NCBI RefSeq assembly: GCF_024494355.1
Contig: NZ_JAKNQY010000004.1
Span: 186,001-250,000, forward strand
Reading direction: 5' to 3'
DNA: 64,000 bases
Source of the DNA: Pseudomonas sp. Q11
GTDB lineage: Bacteria > Pseudomonadota > Gammaproteobacteria > Pseudomonadales > Pseudomonadaceae
Both the position numbers and the translations under genes were made by a program. Positions 56,021-62,665 of this stretch are shown in pieces. Position 1 is the stretch's first letter. Each line of letters begins with the position of its first letter. The notes under the pieces are model-generated. The model did no database searches. It was given only the letters and a program-made list of their open reading frames with translations, and was not told where the DNA came from.

Positions 56021-56596
56021 CTAATGTTTTTCATCATCCTCTATAGTTATTTCCGCACGACGATTCTTTGCGTCGGCAAACTCTGTTCCAGTTGCGATTG
56101 GCCGGCTCAGCCCGTAGCCAACCGTCTCGACTTTTGATGGAATGATTCCTCTGAGGATTAGACGACTAGCCACCGCTTTAGCTCTCCGATCTGAAAGAGC
56201 GATAGCGTATTCGATTGTGGCAGTACCAATTTTCTCCTGACCTTCCTCAAGTTTTTGCTGCGCTCCTTCCTCGGACGTTGCATGGCCTTCAACTAATATC
56301 TTTTTACCTGGGTGCTGATAAAACCACTGATATGCATCTTCAATCGTCGCGACCCCAGAGTTATTGGGAGAGCCTTGATCATATTCAAAATATACAACCC
56401 ACTTAGGTGTCTTCGTTGTCTCGTCATTCAACTTGCATCCGCCGAGCTGAACTTGGATATATTTCATAAGCTGAAATGTACTGTTTTCACACTGGGTTAC
56501 CACTCGGTATGCCACCGCAGTGAATAAGATAACGATGACAATCGCTGAAGCCCAAATTATTGGGCTATGGCCGCGCTGTGTAGATGTCCTTCGCAT
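56021..56596 (-). CDS. OmpA-like domain membrane protein
   Basis: Protein of 191 residues. One N-terminal membrane anchor (IIWASAIVIVILFTAVAYRVV, residues ~14-34) and a periplasmic OmpA/MotB-like peptidoglycan-binding domain: VEGHATSEEG, ALSDRRAKAVASRLILRGI and KNRRAEITI, with the Asp/Arg residues that hold diaminopimelate. It probably tethers a complex to the wall. Start 56596 with AAGGAG; much longer in-frame starts lie in repeat DNA. Convergent with the ATPase gene. Confidence 0.85.
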   Translation of the reverse strand: MRRTSTQRGHSPIIWASAIVIVILFTAVAYRVVTQCENSTFQLMKYIQVQLGGCKLNDETTKTPKWVVYFEYDQGSPNNSGVATIEDAYQWFYQHPGKKILVEGHATSEEGAQQKLEEGQEKIGTATIEYAIALSDRRAKAVASRLILRGIIPSKVETVGYGLSRPIATGTEFADAKNRRAEITIEDDEKH

Positions 56597-56666
56597 TGGC
56601 ACTCCTTTCACGTCGATGGCTCCGGCGGACGCACTAGTGATGAGAGAGTAGTACGAATAATGGACT

Positions 56667-56740
56667 GAAAAGGGGGACAGGACTGAAAAGGGGACGTGAA
56701 AAGGGGACAGAATTATTGGCTGGAAATAAATACCCTTTTT
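56667..56740. repeat. Compound family I element
   Basis: Three left ends in tandem (GACTGAAAAGGGGGACAG, GACTGAAAAGGGGACG, TGAAAAGGGGACAGAATTAT), then AAATAAATACCCTTTTTT, a damaged right end. It is followed by DUF2459 copy 2 upstream sequence. Confidence 0.75.
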
Positions 56741-56885
56741 TCGGCTGAACGCCTCGACGACCAAGCGACCGTGCGGCCCACGAATGCCTGCCTGAGGGCG
56801 CGAGCCAGCATCTATGCTTGTATACAGCGCCAACCCCCGCTGGGGTTTCCCCACGTTTCGTTAGCGAGCCTCCAAGCCCTTGTGT

Positions 56886-57527
56886 ATGCGCATTGTAGTG
56901 CTGGCCCTGGTCCTCACGCTGTTCGGCTGCGCTACCGCGTCGGACCCGCCGAGGGGCGAGGGTGGTGATTGGCGGTCCTTCTATGTAGTGAATCATGGCC
57001 TGCATACCGGGTTGATAATTGCGCGCCCCAATCTGCTTCAGGTGCTTCCCGCACTGGCCGAAGCGTTCAGCGACGGCGACTTCGTTGAGTTCGGTTGGGG
57101 TGACGAGGATTTTTACCGAGCCCCACAGGCCACCTTGAGTCTCGCCCTGGGAGCCTTGTTCGGGTCGACGGCAACCGTGCTGCATGCGGTCAAGATTGAC
57201 GGGGACCCCAGGCGGCGTTTCGCCGCAAGCGAGGTCATCAAGGTGCGGGTGACGGAGGACGGCTACCGACGACTGCTCGCGTTCGTGGCCGGGACCTTCA
57301 CCCGCTCAGCGACGGGCACCTTGGTGGTGCTCGGGCCTGGCCTGTATGGAGAGAGCCGGTTCTACCAGGCCGAGGGTCGCTATTCGCTGTTTTATACCTG
57401 CAATACCTGGGTCGCAGAGGCACTGACCGCGAGCGGTTGCCCAATGTCGCCTACGGTGATTACGGCGGGGAGCGTCATGTCGCAGTTGCGCCGGGCGACA
57501 GCGGTCGGTGCATCCTGCCTTGACTGA
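56886..57527 (+). CDS. DUF2459 lipoprotein, copy 2
   Basis: Protein of 213 residues, near-identical to the copy at 53836-54480: scattered substitutions such as MLFG/TLFG and LLQM/LLQV, and one Ala codon fewer near the C-terminus (TAAITAG against TVITAG). Lipobox LFGC intact. The duplicated block extends ~65 bp upstream of the start and ends within TGACTGAAAAGGGGAC. Both copies look functional. Confidence 0.82.
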   Translation: MRIVVLALVLTLFGCATASDPPRGEGGDWRSFYVVNHGLHTGLIIARPNLLQVLPALAEAFSDGDFVEFGWGDEDFYRAPQATLSLALGALFGSTATVLHAVKIDGDPRRRFAASEVIKVRVTEDGYRRLLAFVAGTFTRSATGTLVVLGPGLYGESRFYQAEGRYSLFYTCNTWVAEALTASGCPMSPTVITAGSVMSQLRRATAVGASCLD

Positions 57528-57624
57528 AAAGGGGACGACTGAAAAAGGGAGACTGACCTGGGGAAAGGGAGAGATCTTCTGAAAATGAATCCCTTTGTCC
57601 AAGGAGAATCGTGATGGGGCCTAG

Positions 57625-58146
57625 TCAGTCGACATTTCCAATGTTCGCGAGAAAAATCCTGGTGTCCCGATTAGACCGCAGACAGACTACGCGGCATGCC
57701 GATGGCGCAGTCGCCACAAGTTGTACCATCTTCGCTCGTGCTGATTTTTTCGTCCGCCACATGAACCTGAAAAATTCCGGCAGATTAGCCAGTAGTTCGG
57801 GGCAGTTCTCCGGCAAGTCAGGCCGAGATCGACCGTGCTTAAGCAGCGTTCTGAGCAGTACGCGCCAGAATCTAAGCGTCGCCGATCGATCAATCCATAT
57901 CAAAAGATCTGCGCGGCTCAATCGGTTGTCCCAAGTGGCTGAATGGCCACCTTCGAATATCCAGCGATCACGGGCCTCGGCCTCGCGACAGAGGCGTGTT
58001 TTTTCGTCACAGGTTCGTTCGACCCATCCTGGCAGCCAGTGAATAGTGTCGATATGAACGACGGGCAAGCCCGTATGCTCGCCAAGCTTACGTGCCAAGG
58101 TGCTTTTTCCAGACCCAGGCTGACCAACAATCATCACCCGTTGCAT
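57625..58146 (-). CDS. P-loop kinase-like ATPase (FlaR/adenylate-kinase-like)
   Basis: Protein of 173 residues. Walker A GQPGSGKSTLARKLG at the N-terminus, then HIDTIHW, WIFEGGHS and the lid-like LLIWIDRSATLRFWRVLLRTL. These are typical of the small AAA_17/FlaR-related nucleotide-kinase-like proteins often called DNA topology modulation proteins. Real substrate unknown. The ribosome-binding site GGAAAGGAG precedes ATG 58146. It lies alone between repeat-rich gaps. Confidence 0.78.
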   Translation of the reverse strand: MQRVMIVGQPGSGKSTLARKLGEHTGLPVVHIDTIHWLPGWVERTCDEKTRLCREAEARDRWIFEGGHSATWDNRLSRADLLIWIDRSATLRFWRVLLRTLLKHGRSRPDLPENCPELLANLPEFFRFMWRTKKSARAKMVQLVATAPSACRVVCLRSNRDTRIFLANIGNVD

Positions 58147-58450
58147 CGAAGCTCCTTTCCGCTACGCATGCTGATTTTGGGGGCGCGATTTTACGTCGAT
58201 GCGCGTCTCCGTCAACTGCAAGTTGGGTCTACGCCCTTGGCGCTACTTCGGAAAGAGACCACGATTTTGCATTCACCTGTAGCCGGACCGTCTCATCATC
58301 GTGGGCTGTCGCCGCTTCAGTGAGTGCCTAGGGAGCTGTTGGTCCCGAATCTGGTTGATACACCACCGAATCCATTATCATCAGCCCGCGATTCGGCAGC
58401 CCCAAGCCCCGGAAAGGTCAGGGCACCCAATGGAAATCAGGGAGAGATGG
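58147..58450. other. Gap with a family II element copy
   Basis: About 300 bp. 58255-58310 resembles the family II palindrome at 59157 (ACCACGATTTTGC, TCACCTGTA, CGGACCGTCTCAT), with both ends damaged. The rest holds the promoter of the lipoprotein gene, not resolvable by eye. Confidence 0.6.
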
Positions 58451-58969
58451 ATGTACCTCAATCAAAAGTCCAGCCGCTGTATCTTGTTGGCCGGTGCGCT
58501 GGTAATTAGCGGTTGCACTTCGTTTTTGCGGGGCAAGCAGTATGTCGTTCCCGGCCCCAATGAACCCTCCGCAACGGTTCGCCTCAAGGCTGGAAATGGT
58601 GCGAGACTGGATGCCATGACCTTCAGCGATAATGGATGCTATGCGGGTTACACAATCCTGCCCTCTAACGGCGACTACATCGAATCCCGGGTCGCCGTGA
58701 ACAAGGAGCTGATCCTGACCTATGGGCAGGTCGCAGGAAGCAGCGTGTGTCAAATACCGTTCTCCTTCACGCCACAGAACGGCGCCACCTACACCTTGAT
58801 CCAAGGCTCCTGGAGCAAGCCCAAGGTGGGCATTCTCCCAATCTTCAACCGCGACGAATACTTCTGCGGGGTAGGCGTGATCAAGAAAGTCGGCGATCAG
58901 GAGAGCGTCGAACCCATTCAACAGCTGCAAATCAAGACTGGGTTCGCATGCCTGAGGTTCGTTAAATAG
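58451..58969 (+). CDS. Orphan lipoprotein
   Basis: Protein of 172 residues with lipoprotein signal MYLNQKSSRCILLAGALVISGCTS (Cys of SGC lipidated) and a small beta-rich body containing paired cysteines (NGCYAGYT, SSVCQIPFSF, EYFCGVG, FACLRF). No family recognised. GGAGAG lies six bases before the start; a longer frame upstream lacks a signal peptide. Sits among mobile palindromes, so probably acquired. Confidence 0.65.
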   Translation: MYLNQKSSRCILLAGALVISGCTSFLRGKQYVVPGPNEPSATVRLKAGNGARLDAMTFSDNGCYAGYTILPSNGDYIESRVAVNKELILTYGQVAGSSVCQIPFSFTPQNGATYTLIQGSWSKPKVGILPIFNRDEYFCGVGVIKKVGDQESVEPIQQLQIKTGFACLRFVK

Positions 58970-59156
58970 AGGCACTGCACGGCATCCGTTGCGCGTTGGT
59001 TGAATCTTTTCGGACGGATACTGAAGAATGACTTTGGCCTCGTTTTCAACTCTGCTCAACAACGCGGCACCGTCCGTAACACCAATAATTTCATGGATCA
59101 CGGCGATTTTTAGGGGCGTGTGATCGAGCTGAAAATCTGAGTTGTTGCGGGAAACT

Positions 59157-59261
59157 GGGGACAGATCACGATTTTGCGCTCACCTGTAATCGGACCGTCT
59201 CATAATCGTGGTCTGTCCCCGTTTCCGTCTCTTGCATAATCGTGGTCTGTCCCCGTTTCCG
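59157..59261. repeat. Palindromic GGGGACAG element (family II) with partial duplication
   Basis: 59157-59220: GGGGACAGATCACGATT ... AATCGTGGTCTGTCCCC, inverted ends of 17 bp with one mismatch around a ~30-bp middle. The right end CATAATCGTGGTCTGTCCCC is repeated at 59235-59254. It shares the GGGGACAGA terminus with family I but not its interior. Confidence 0.8.
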
Positions 59262-59290
59262 CCCGTTTCCGTCTCTCTTGTGGAACCCGA

Positions 59291-59605
59291 ATGTTGGATG
59301 CTGCTGTGAAGATAGTGAAATCTACCCGTTTTGACGATGTCGACCACGATTTAGGGTATGAGTACCGTGGTCATAATTACAGCGTGCAGAACGATGGGAA
59401 TATGTTCCTGATCAGAACTTACGACGACGAACCAGGGTGTGCGACTGTCGTAAGTCCGACCACGGCGCATGCCAACGGCAACCTTAGACAGCTCGTCACT
59501 TTCTTGCAGGCGGAGTTTGGGGTCTCTAGGATCTGCCTCTACAAGGCCGATTTGGGGCGTTACGCTGAGATCGACCTTGAAACGTTGGCATTCCTTCCCA
59601 TTTGA
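59291..59605 (+). CDS. Small hypothetical protein
   Basis: Protein of 104 residues, soluble, mixed alpha/beta character (FDDVDHDLGYEYRGHNYSVQ, LRQLVTFLQAEFGVSRICLY). No known domain recognised; the acidic character and single-domain size resemble immunity or anti-toxin-like accessory proteins, but that is only an impression. Follows family II element ends. Confidence 0.5.
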   Translation: MLDAAVKIVKSTRFDDVDHDLGYEYRGHNYSVQNDGNMFLIRTYDDEPGCATVVSPTTAHANGNLRQLVTFLQAEFGVSRICLYKADLGRYAEIDLETLAFLPI

Positions 59606-59685
59606 GTTCAGCGGCGATAGCGCGGTTGGTGTTTTTACACACTCTGGGCCGTTTTCGAGCACTCTAGGAGGACGGAGGCAAAAAG

Positions 59686-59710
59686 AAACCCGACGCAAAA
59701 CGTCGGGTTT
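59686..59710. terminator. Terminator at the 3' end of DUF6124 copy A
   Basis: AAACCCGACG / CGTCGGGTTT, 5-nt loop CAAAA, with T-runs on both sides; works for the minus-strand DUF6124 gene and the plus-strand gene. Confidence 0.88.
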
Positions 59711-59729
59711 TTTCATTGGAGAAAAAATA

Positions 59730-60092
59730 CTACTGCCGCGGCTCCACGTTATCCAACACCCGATTCGCCAGCAACGAACTCAGCTCAATCAGCTGCTGGA
59801 TACCCTGCGCCACATGACGTCTCGAGCCATCCAGATCAAACGCCAGATCACTCACCATGGCATCGGCCGAAGCCAACGTCTCGCTGAGGTTGGCGAGCAA
59901 GCATTCGTTGTCGAGGCCTTTCACGACGGTGAATAGCTGGCCCGGTTTGGGATCGTCTTGGGATTTGTCTGGTTTCGGCAGCAAGTAGTGATCGAGCACG
60001 CGTTTGGTGGTTTCGTCTTGCAGCTTGGCTTTGGATTTTGCGGATGTAGCAGTGGAAGCCGCTTCTGGCGGATTCGGGGTAATTTTGAACAT
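59730..60092 (-). CDS. DUF6124 (DUF3077-type) protein, copy A
   Basis: Protein of 120 residues starting MFKITPNPP, with a Lys/Ser-rich N-terminal stretch and a conserved helical C-terminal half (ECLLANLSETLASADAMVSD, GIQQLIELSSLLANRVLDNV). This family is abundant in Pseudomonas, often in several paralogues; function unknown. Differs from copy B at three residues (Ala11/Thr, Ala12/Asp, Leu24/Gln). The start at 60092 is set by the family N-terminus and AGGAA upstream. A structured leader precedes it. Confidence 0.8.
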   Translation of the reverse strand: MFKITPNPPEAASTATSAKSKAKLQDETTKRVLDHYLLPKPDKSQDDPKPGQLFTVVKGLDNECLLANLSETLASADAMVSDLAFDLDGSRRHVAQGIQQLIELSSLLANRVLDNVEPRQ

Positions 60093-60310
60093 AAGCTTCG
60101 GTTCCTGATGTGGTGCCGACACCCCGAAGCTACTAAACAATGGGGTGGCAGCTGTACGCAGGTTAGTAGACCGGGGAACCGAAGAAGCCGGCGCGCCTAA
60201 GCGCCCTGCGTACAGCCACCATCAAGAACAGGGGTTGGGCCCTGTTTGAGAAGCGCTTGTACAACTTCGATTACCTCGGGCTACTAAACCCGACCACTGA
60301 TGGGCAGTGG
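60093..60310 (-). promoter_or_regulatory. Structured leader of DUF6124 copy A (candidate RNA switch)
   Basis: Arms in plus coordinates: D arm 60096-60105 (CTTCGGTTCC; in the mRNA it carries the ribosome-binding site next to the start), M arm 60175-60184 (GGAACCGAAG), U arm 60265-60275. M pairs perfectly with D, or with U through a longer stem extended by CTACTAAAC/GGTTAGTAG (60281-60290 with 60161-60169). 60130-60136 can also pair with 60163-60169. 60151-60160 pairs with 60207-60216 across the M stems (pseudoknot-like). A separate hairpin CCACTG/CAGTGG lies at 60293-60309. Confidence 0.6.
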
Positions 60311-60483
60311 CAGGAAAGACAATAGAACCCAGGGACAAGGCGCACAAGCGGTCAGATTCTGGCGTAGTTGTAGGCAAAGGCGCAAGGATGCGTAGCTTGA
60401 TAGCGGGGTGTAGGTGGGGGCTGTAGGAGGGAGATTTTTTGGTGATGCGGGCGGGGTGTTCTGTACTGGAACCGTGTCGTTTT

Positions 60484-60578
60484 CATCGCGAGCAAGCTCG
60501 CTCCCACAGGGATCGGGGGCTGTTGCAGATACCAGTGAAAAGGGGATTTATTTGCTGGAAATAAATCTGTCCCCTTTT
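60484..60578. repeat. Single REP and family I element
   Basis: 60484-60518 is a REP half (ATCGCGAGCAAGCTCGCTCC). 60538-60578 is a family I element with a short left end (AAAAGGGGATTTATTTGC) and a full right end (AAATAAATCTGTCCCCTTT). It marks the left edge of the segment inserted between the two DUF6124 units. Confidence 0.75.
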
Positions 60579-60623
60579 ACCGCTTTTACCGTGGTGGTCA
60601 TCCGTAGGTGACCACCTTTGCTC

Positions 60624-61028
60624 TTAAACAGGCCCGTAGCTAAACGGTTCTAGAAAAAACTGTGGATCGACCCAAAGCCTTAACCCGTAGGGAATTACCG
60701 AGTATCCGTCATATCGGCCGGTGAAAGCGTTCGACGCAGCGAACTCCAGAAATGTGCCGCGCTTATCGTTAACAACGCGGATACCGGGACATCCAAGCAG
60801 CGTGTACTTGATAATGGGTTTTGGTAACGACGCCTCCCACATCTGAATTTCTACATCAGAATCATATTGCCAGATTGTGAGTTCCAGTCTGAGTGAGCCT
60901 TGTTCAATCAAATATTGATGTGACGTTTCATATTCATCGTGGGAAGGAATGACGCCAAGCACGGCGAAAATATCATAAGGATCCCATATGAGTAGCGGCA
61001 TACCGTGTCCTATTCCAAAGATAGTCAT
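60624..61028 (-). CDS. Orphan small protein between the DUF6124 copies
   Basis: Protein of 134 residues, no signal peptide, aromatic-rich beta character (LLIWDPYDIFAVLG, LELTIWQYDSDVEIQMWE, SVIPYGLRLWVDPQFF). AT-rich relative to its surroundings. No family recognised; size and lone position suggest an immunity-like or recently acquired gene, unproven. Start at 61028, with 61001 as alternative. Lies wholly within the ~650 bp that separate the duplicated DUF6124 units. Confidence 0.55.
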   Translation of the reverse strand: MTIFGIGHGMPLLIWDPYDIFAVLGVIPSHDEYETSHQYLIEQGSLRLELTIWQYDSDVEIQMWEASLPKPIIKYTLLGCPGIRVVNDKRGTFLEFAASNAFTGRYDGYSVIPYGLRLWVDPQFFLEPFSYGPV

Positions 61029-61187
61029 ACATCTTACCCGTCGTTCATTTCAGAAGCCGTCGTTCATGCTCGGCGGCTTCTGGTCCGTTTGCTGACTATC
61101 GCTAGAAAGGACAGTCGTGGGCTACCCGGGAAAAGAATTTGAGAATATTTCGAGTTTAATCGTCCACTTCTATGGATAGAAAAACCA

Positions 61188-61212
61188 AAACCCGACGCAA
61201 AACGTCGGGTTT
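61188..61212. terminator. Terminator at the 3' end of DUF6124 copy B
   Basis: Same hairpin as at 59686 (AAACCCGACG / CGTCGGGTTT, loop CAAAA), part of the duplicated unit. Confidence 0.88.
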
Positions 61213-61230
61213 TTCATTGGAGAAAAAATA

Positions 61231-61593
61231 CTACTGCCGCGGCTCCACGTTATCCAACACCCGATTCGCCAGCAGCGAACTCAGCTCAATCAGCTGCTGG
61301 ATACCCTGCGCCACATGACGCCTCGATCCATCCAGATCAAACGCCAGATCACTCACCATGGCATCAGCCGAAGCCAACGTCTCGCTGAGGTTGGCGAGCA
61401 AGCATTCGTTATCGAGGCCTTTCACAACGGTGAATAGCTGGCCCGGTTTGGGGTCGTCTTGGGATTTATCCGGCTTTGGTAGCAAGTAGTGATCGAGCAC
61501 GCGTTTGGTGGTTTCGTCTTGCTGCTTGGCTTTGGATTTTGCGGATGTAGCAGTGGAATCTGTTTCTGGCGGATTCGGAGTTATTTTGAACAT
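61231..61593 (-). CDS. DUF6124 (DUF3077-type) protein, copy B
   Basis: Protein of 120 residues, 117 identical to copy A; all differences fall in the first 24 residues. Start MFKITPNPP at 61593. The unit shared with copy A runs from the terminator (~61184) through the gene and leader to ~62033 beyond a REP half, against 59682-60533 for copy A. The coding sequence is preserved, whereas the leader arms have diverged in compensating pairs. Confidence 0.8.
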   Translation of the reverse strand: MFKITPNPPETDSTATSAKSKAKQQDETTKRVLDHYLLPKPDKSQDDPKPGQLFTVVKGLDNECLLANLSETLASADAMVSDLAFDLDGSRRHVAQGIQQLIELSSLLANRVLDNVEPRQ

Positions 61594-61810
61594 AGGTATG
61601 TCTTCTCAGTTAGGCCGCAACCCTCTCGCTACTAAACGATAGGGTGGCGGCTGTGCGCAGGTTAGTAGACCGGTGACATACCTAAAACCGGCGCGCCCGA
61701 GGGCGCCAAGCGCACAGCCACCATCAAGTGCAGGCAATGCCTAACTGATGAGACTCATGCGACCGGTATGTCATCCGGGCTACTAAACCCGACCACTGAT
61801 GGGCAGTGGC
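61594..61810 (-). promoter_or_regulatory. Structured leader of DUF6124 copy B (candidate RNA switch)
   Basis: Arms in plus coordinates: D arm 61594-61602 (AGGTATGTC, adjoining the start codon), M arm 61674-61683 (TGACATACCT), U arm 61765-61773 (GGTATGTCA). M is perfectly complementary to both D and U. CTACTAA (61629-61635) pairs with TTAGTAG (61662-61668), and a second CTACTAAAC lies at 61780. GGCTGTGCGC (61649-61658) pairs with GCGCACAGCC (61710-61719) across these stems. CCACTG/CAGTGG hairpin at 61793-61809. Same architecture as copy A with different arm sequences. Confidence 0.6.
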
Positions 61811-61979
61811 AGGAAGACAATAGAACCCGGAGACAAGGCGCACAAGCGGGCGGATTCTGGCGTAGTTGTAGGCAAAGGCGCAAGGATGCGTGGCTTGGTG
61901 AAGGTGTGTAGGCAGGTTCTGTAGGAGCAGGTTTTGCCGGCGATGCGGGTGATTTGTTTTGGTCTGGAACCGCGTCGAT

Positions 61980-62450
61980 TTCATCGCGAGCAAGCTTTGC
62001 TCCCACAGGGGATCGGGGCTGTTGCAGAGACTGTGTTCGGCCATTACCCGGTGTGGGAGCGGGCTTGCTCGCGAAGAGGGCGGCATGTTCAACATTGATG
62101 CAAGCTGACCCGACGCTTTCGCGAGCAAGCTTTGCTCCCACAGGGGGGCGGGGCTGTTGCAGATACTACAGGGGCTGCGTTGGGCTGGATATTCGGTTCG
62201 ACACAAACCACCTGTGGCGAGGGAGCTTGCTCCCGCTGGCCTGCGCAGCGGGCCCCTGCATTTCTTCAGGCAAACCGCATCGTCCGGTTTTGCGACTGCT
62301 GCGCAGCCGAGCGGGAGCAAGCTCCCTCGCCACGGGGTTGCCTGGGCGGGTGTCATCGCGAGCAAGCTCCCACACAGGGGGGCGGGGGTGTTGCAGATAT
62401 TGTGTTCACCGCCGTCCGGTGTGGGAGCGAGCCTGCTCGCGATAGCTATC
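61980..62450. repeat. REP cluster (BIME-like)
   Basis: At least six REP halves or GGCGAGGGAGCTTGCTCCC-type palindromes in alternating orientation, with a recurring spacer (GGGGCTGTTGCAGATA). No gene in this ~1 kb; frames here are repeat-derived. Confidence 0.85.
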
Positions 62451-62454
62451 TAGC

Positions 62455-62491
62455 GGAAATGACGGTGTTCCTGAAAAAACTAGATCGGTAG
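62455..62491 (+). pseudogene. Second fragment of the TPR gene 3' end
   Basis: GAAATGACGGTGTTCCTGAA continues as ...AAACTAGATCGG, matching the last residues (EMTVFLKKLDR) of the TPR gene. It lies 175 bp from the intact sco1 gene, probably the original TPR-sco1 junction. Confidence 0.8.
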
Positions 62492-62507
62492 GAACTGGTA
62501 GGAACTG

Positions 62508-62617
62508 GTAGGAGCTGTCGAGTGAAACGAGGCTGCGATCTTTTGATTTTGATCTTTCACTCATGACTCAATTGTCTGGGACAAGATCGCAGCCTCGTTT
62601 CACTCGACAGCTCCTAC
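62508..62617. repeat. Perfect 35-bp inverted repeat
   Basis: Arms 62508-62542 and 62583-62617 are exact complements (outer end GTAGGAGCTGTCGAGTGAAA, inner end GCTGCGATCTT) around a 40-bp loop. This belongs to the GTAGGAGCTG-type Pseudomonas palindromes. It may terminate transcription of sco1 and of the lost TPR gene. Confidence 0.88.
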
Positions 62618-62665
62618 ACAGCTCCTACGGGTGGGGCGAGTCCCCGCGCTATAAAGGTTGCGCCG

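Noticed and set aside
56597..56854. N-terminal extension of the OmpA-like protein
   Set aside because: The in-frame extension translates a family I element and DUF2459 upstream repeat; ATG 56596 has a strong AAGGAG site and gives a proper membrane anchor.
60093..60310. Integron attC site upstream of the DUF6124 gene
   Set aside because: Imperfect palindromes with GTT/AAC cores look superficially similar, but the RYYYAAC/GTTRRRY core sites do not fit and no integrase is present.
61724..62450. Open frames of 60-210 codons in the REP cluster, rich in SRASSLPT/GSKLPRH-like repeats
   Set aside because: They are translations of repeated REP palindromes, not proteins; the same peptides recur at every REP in the window.
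41868..62460. Prophage or integrative element
   Set aside because: No integrase, structural phage genes, tRNA target or att repeats are seen; the borders are duplicated host gene ends and small palindromes.
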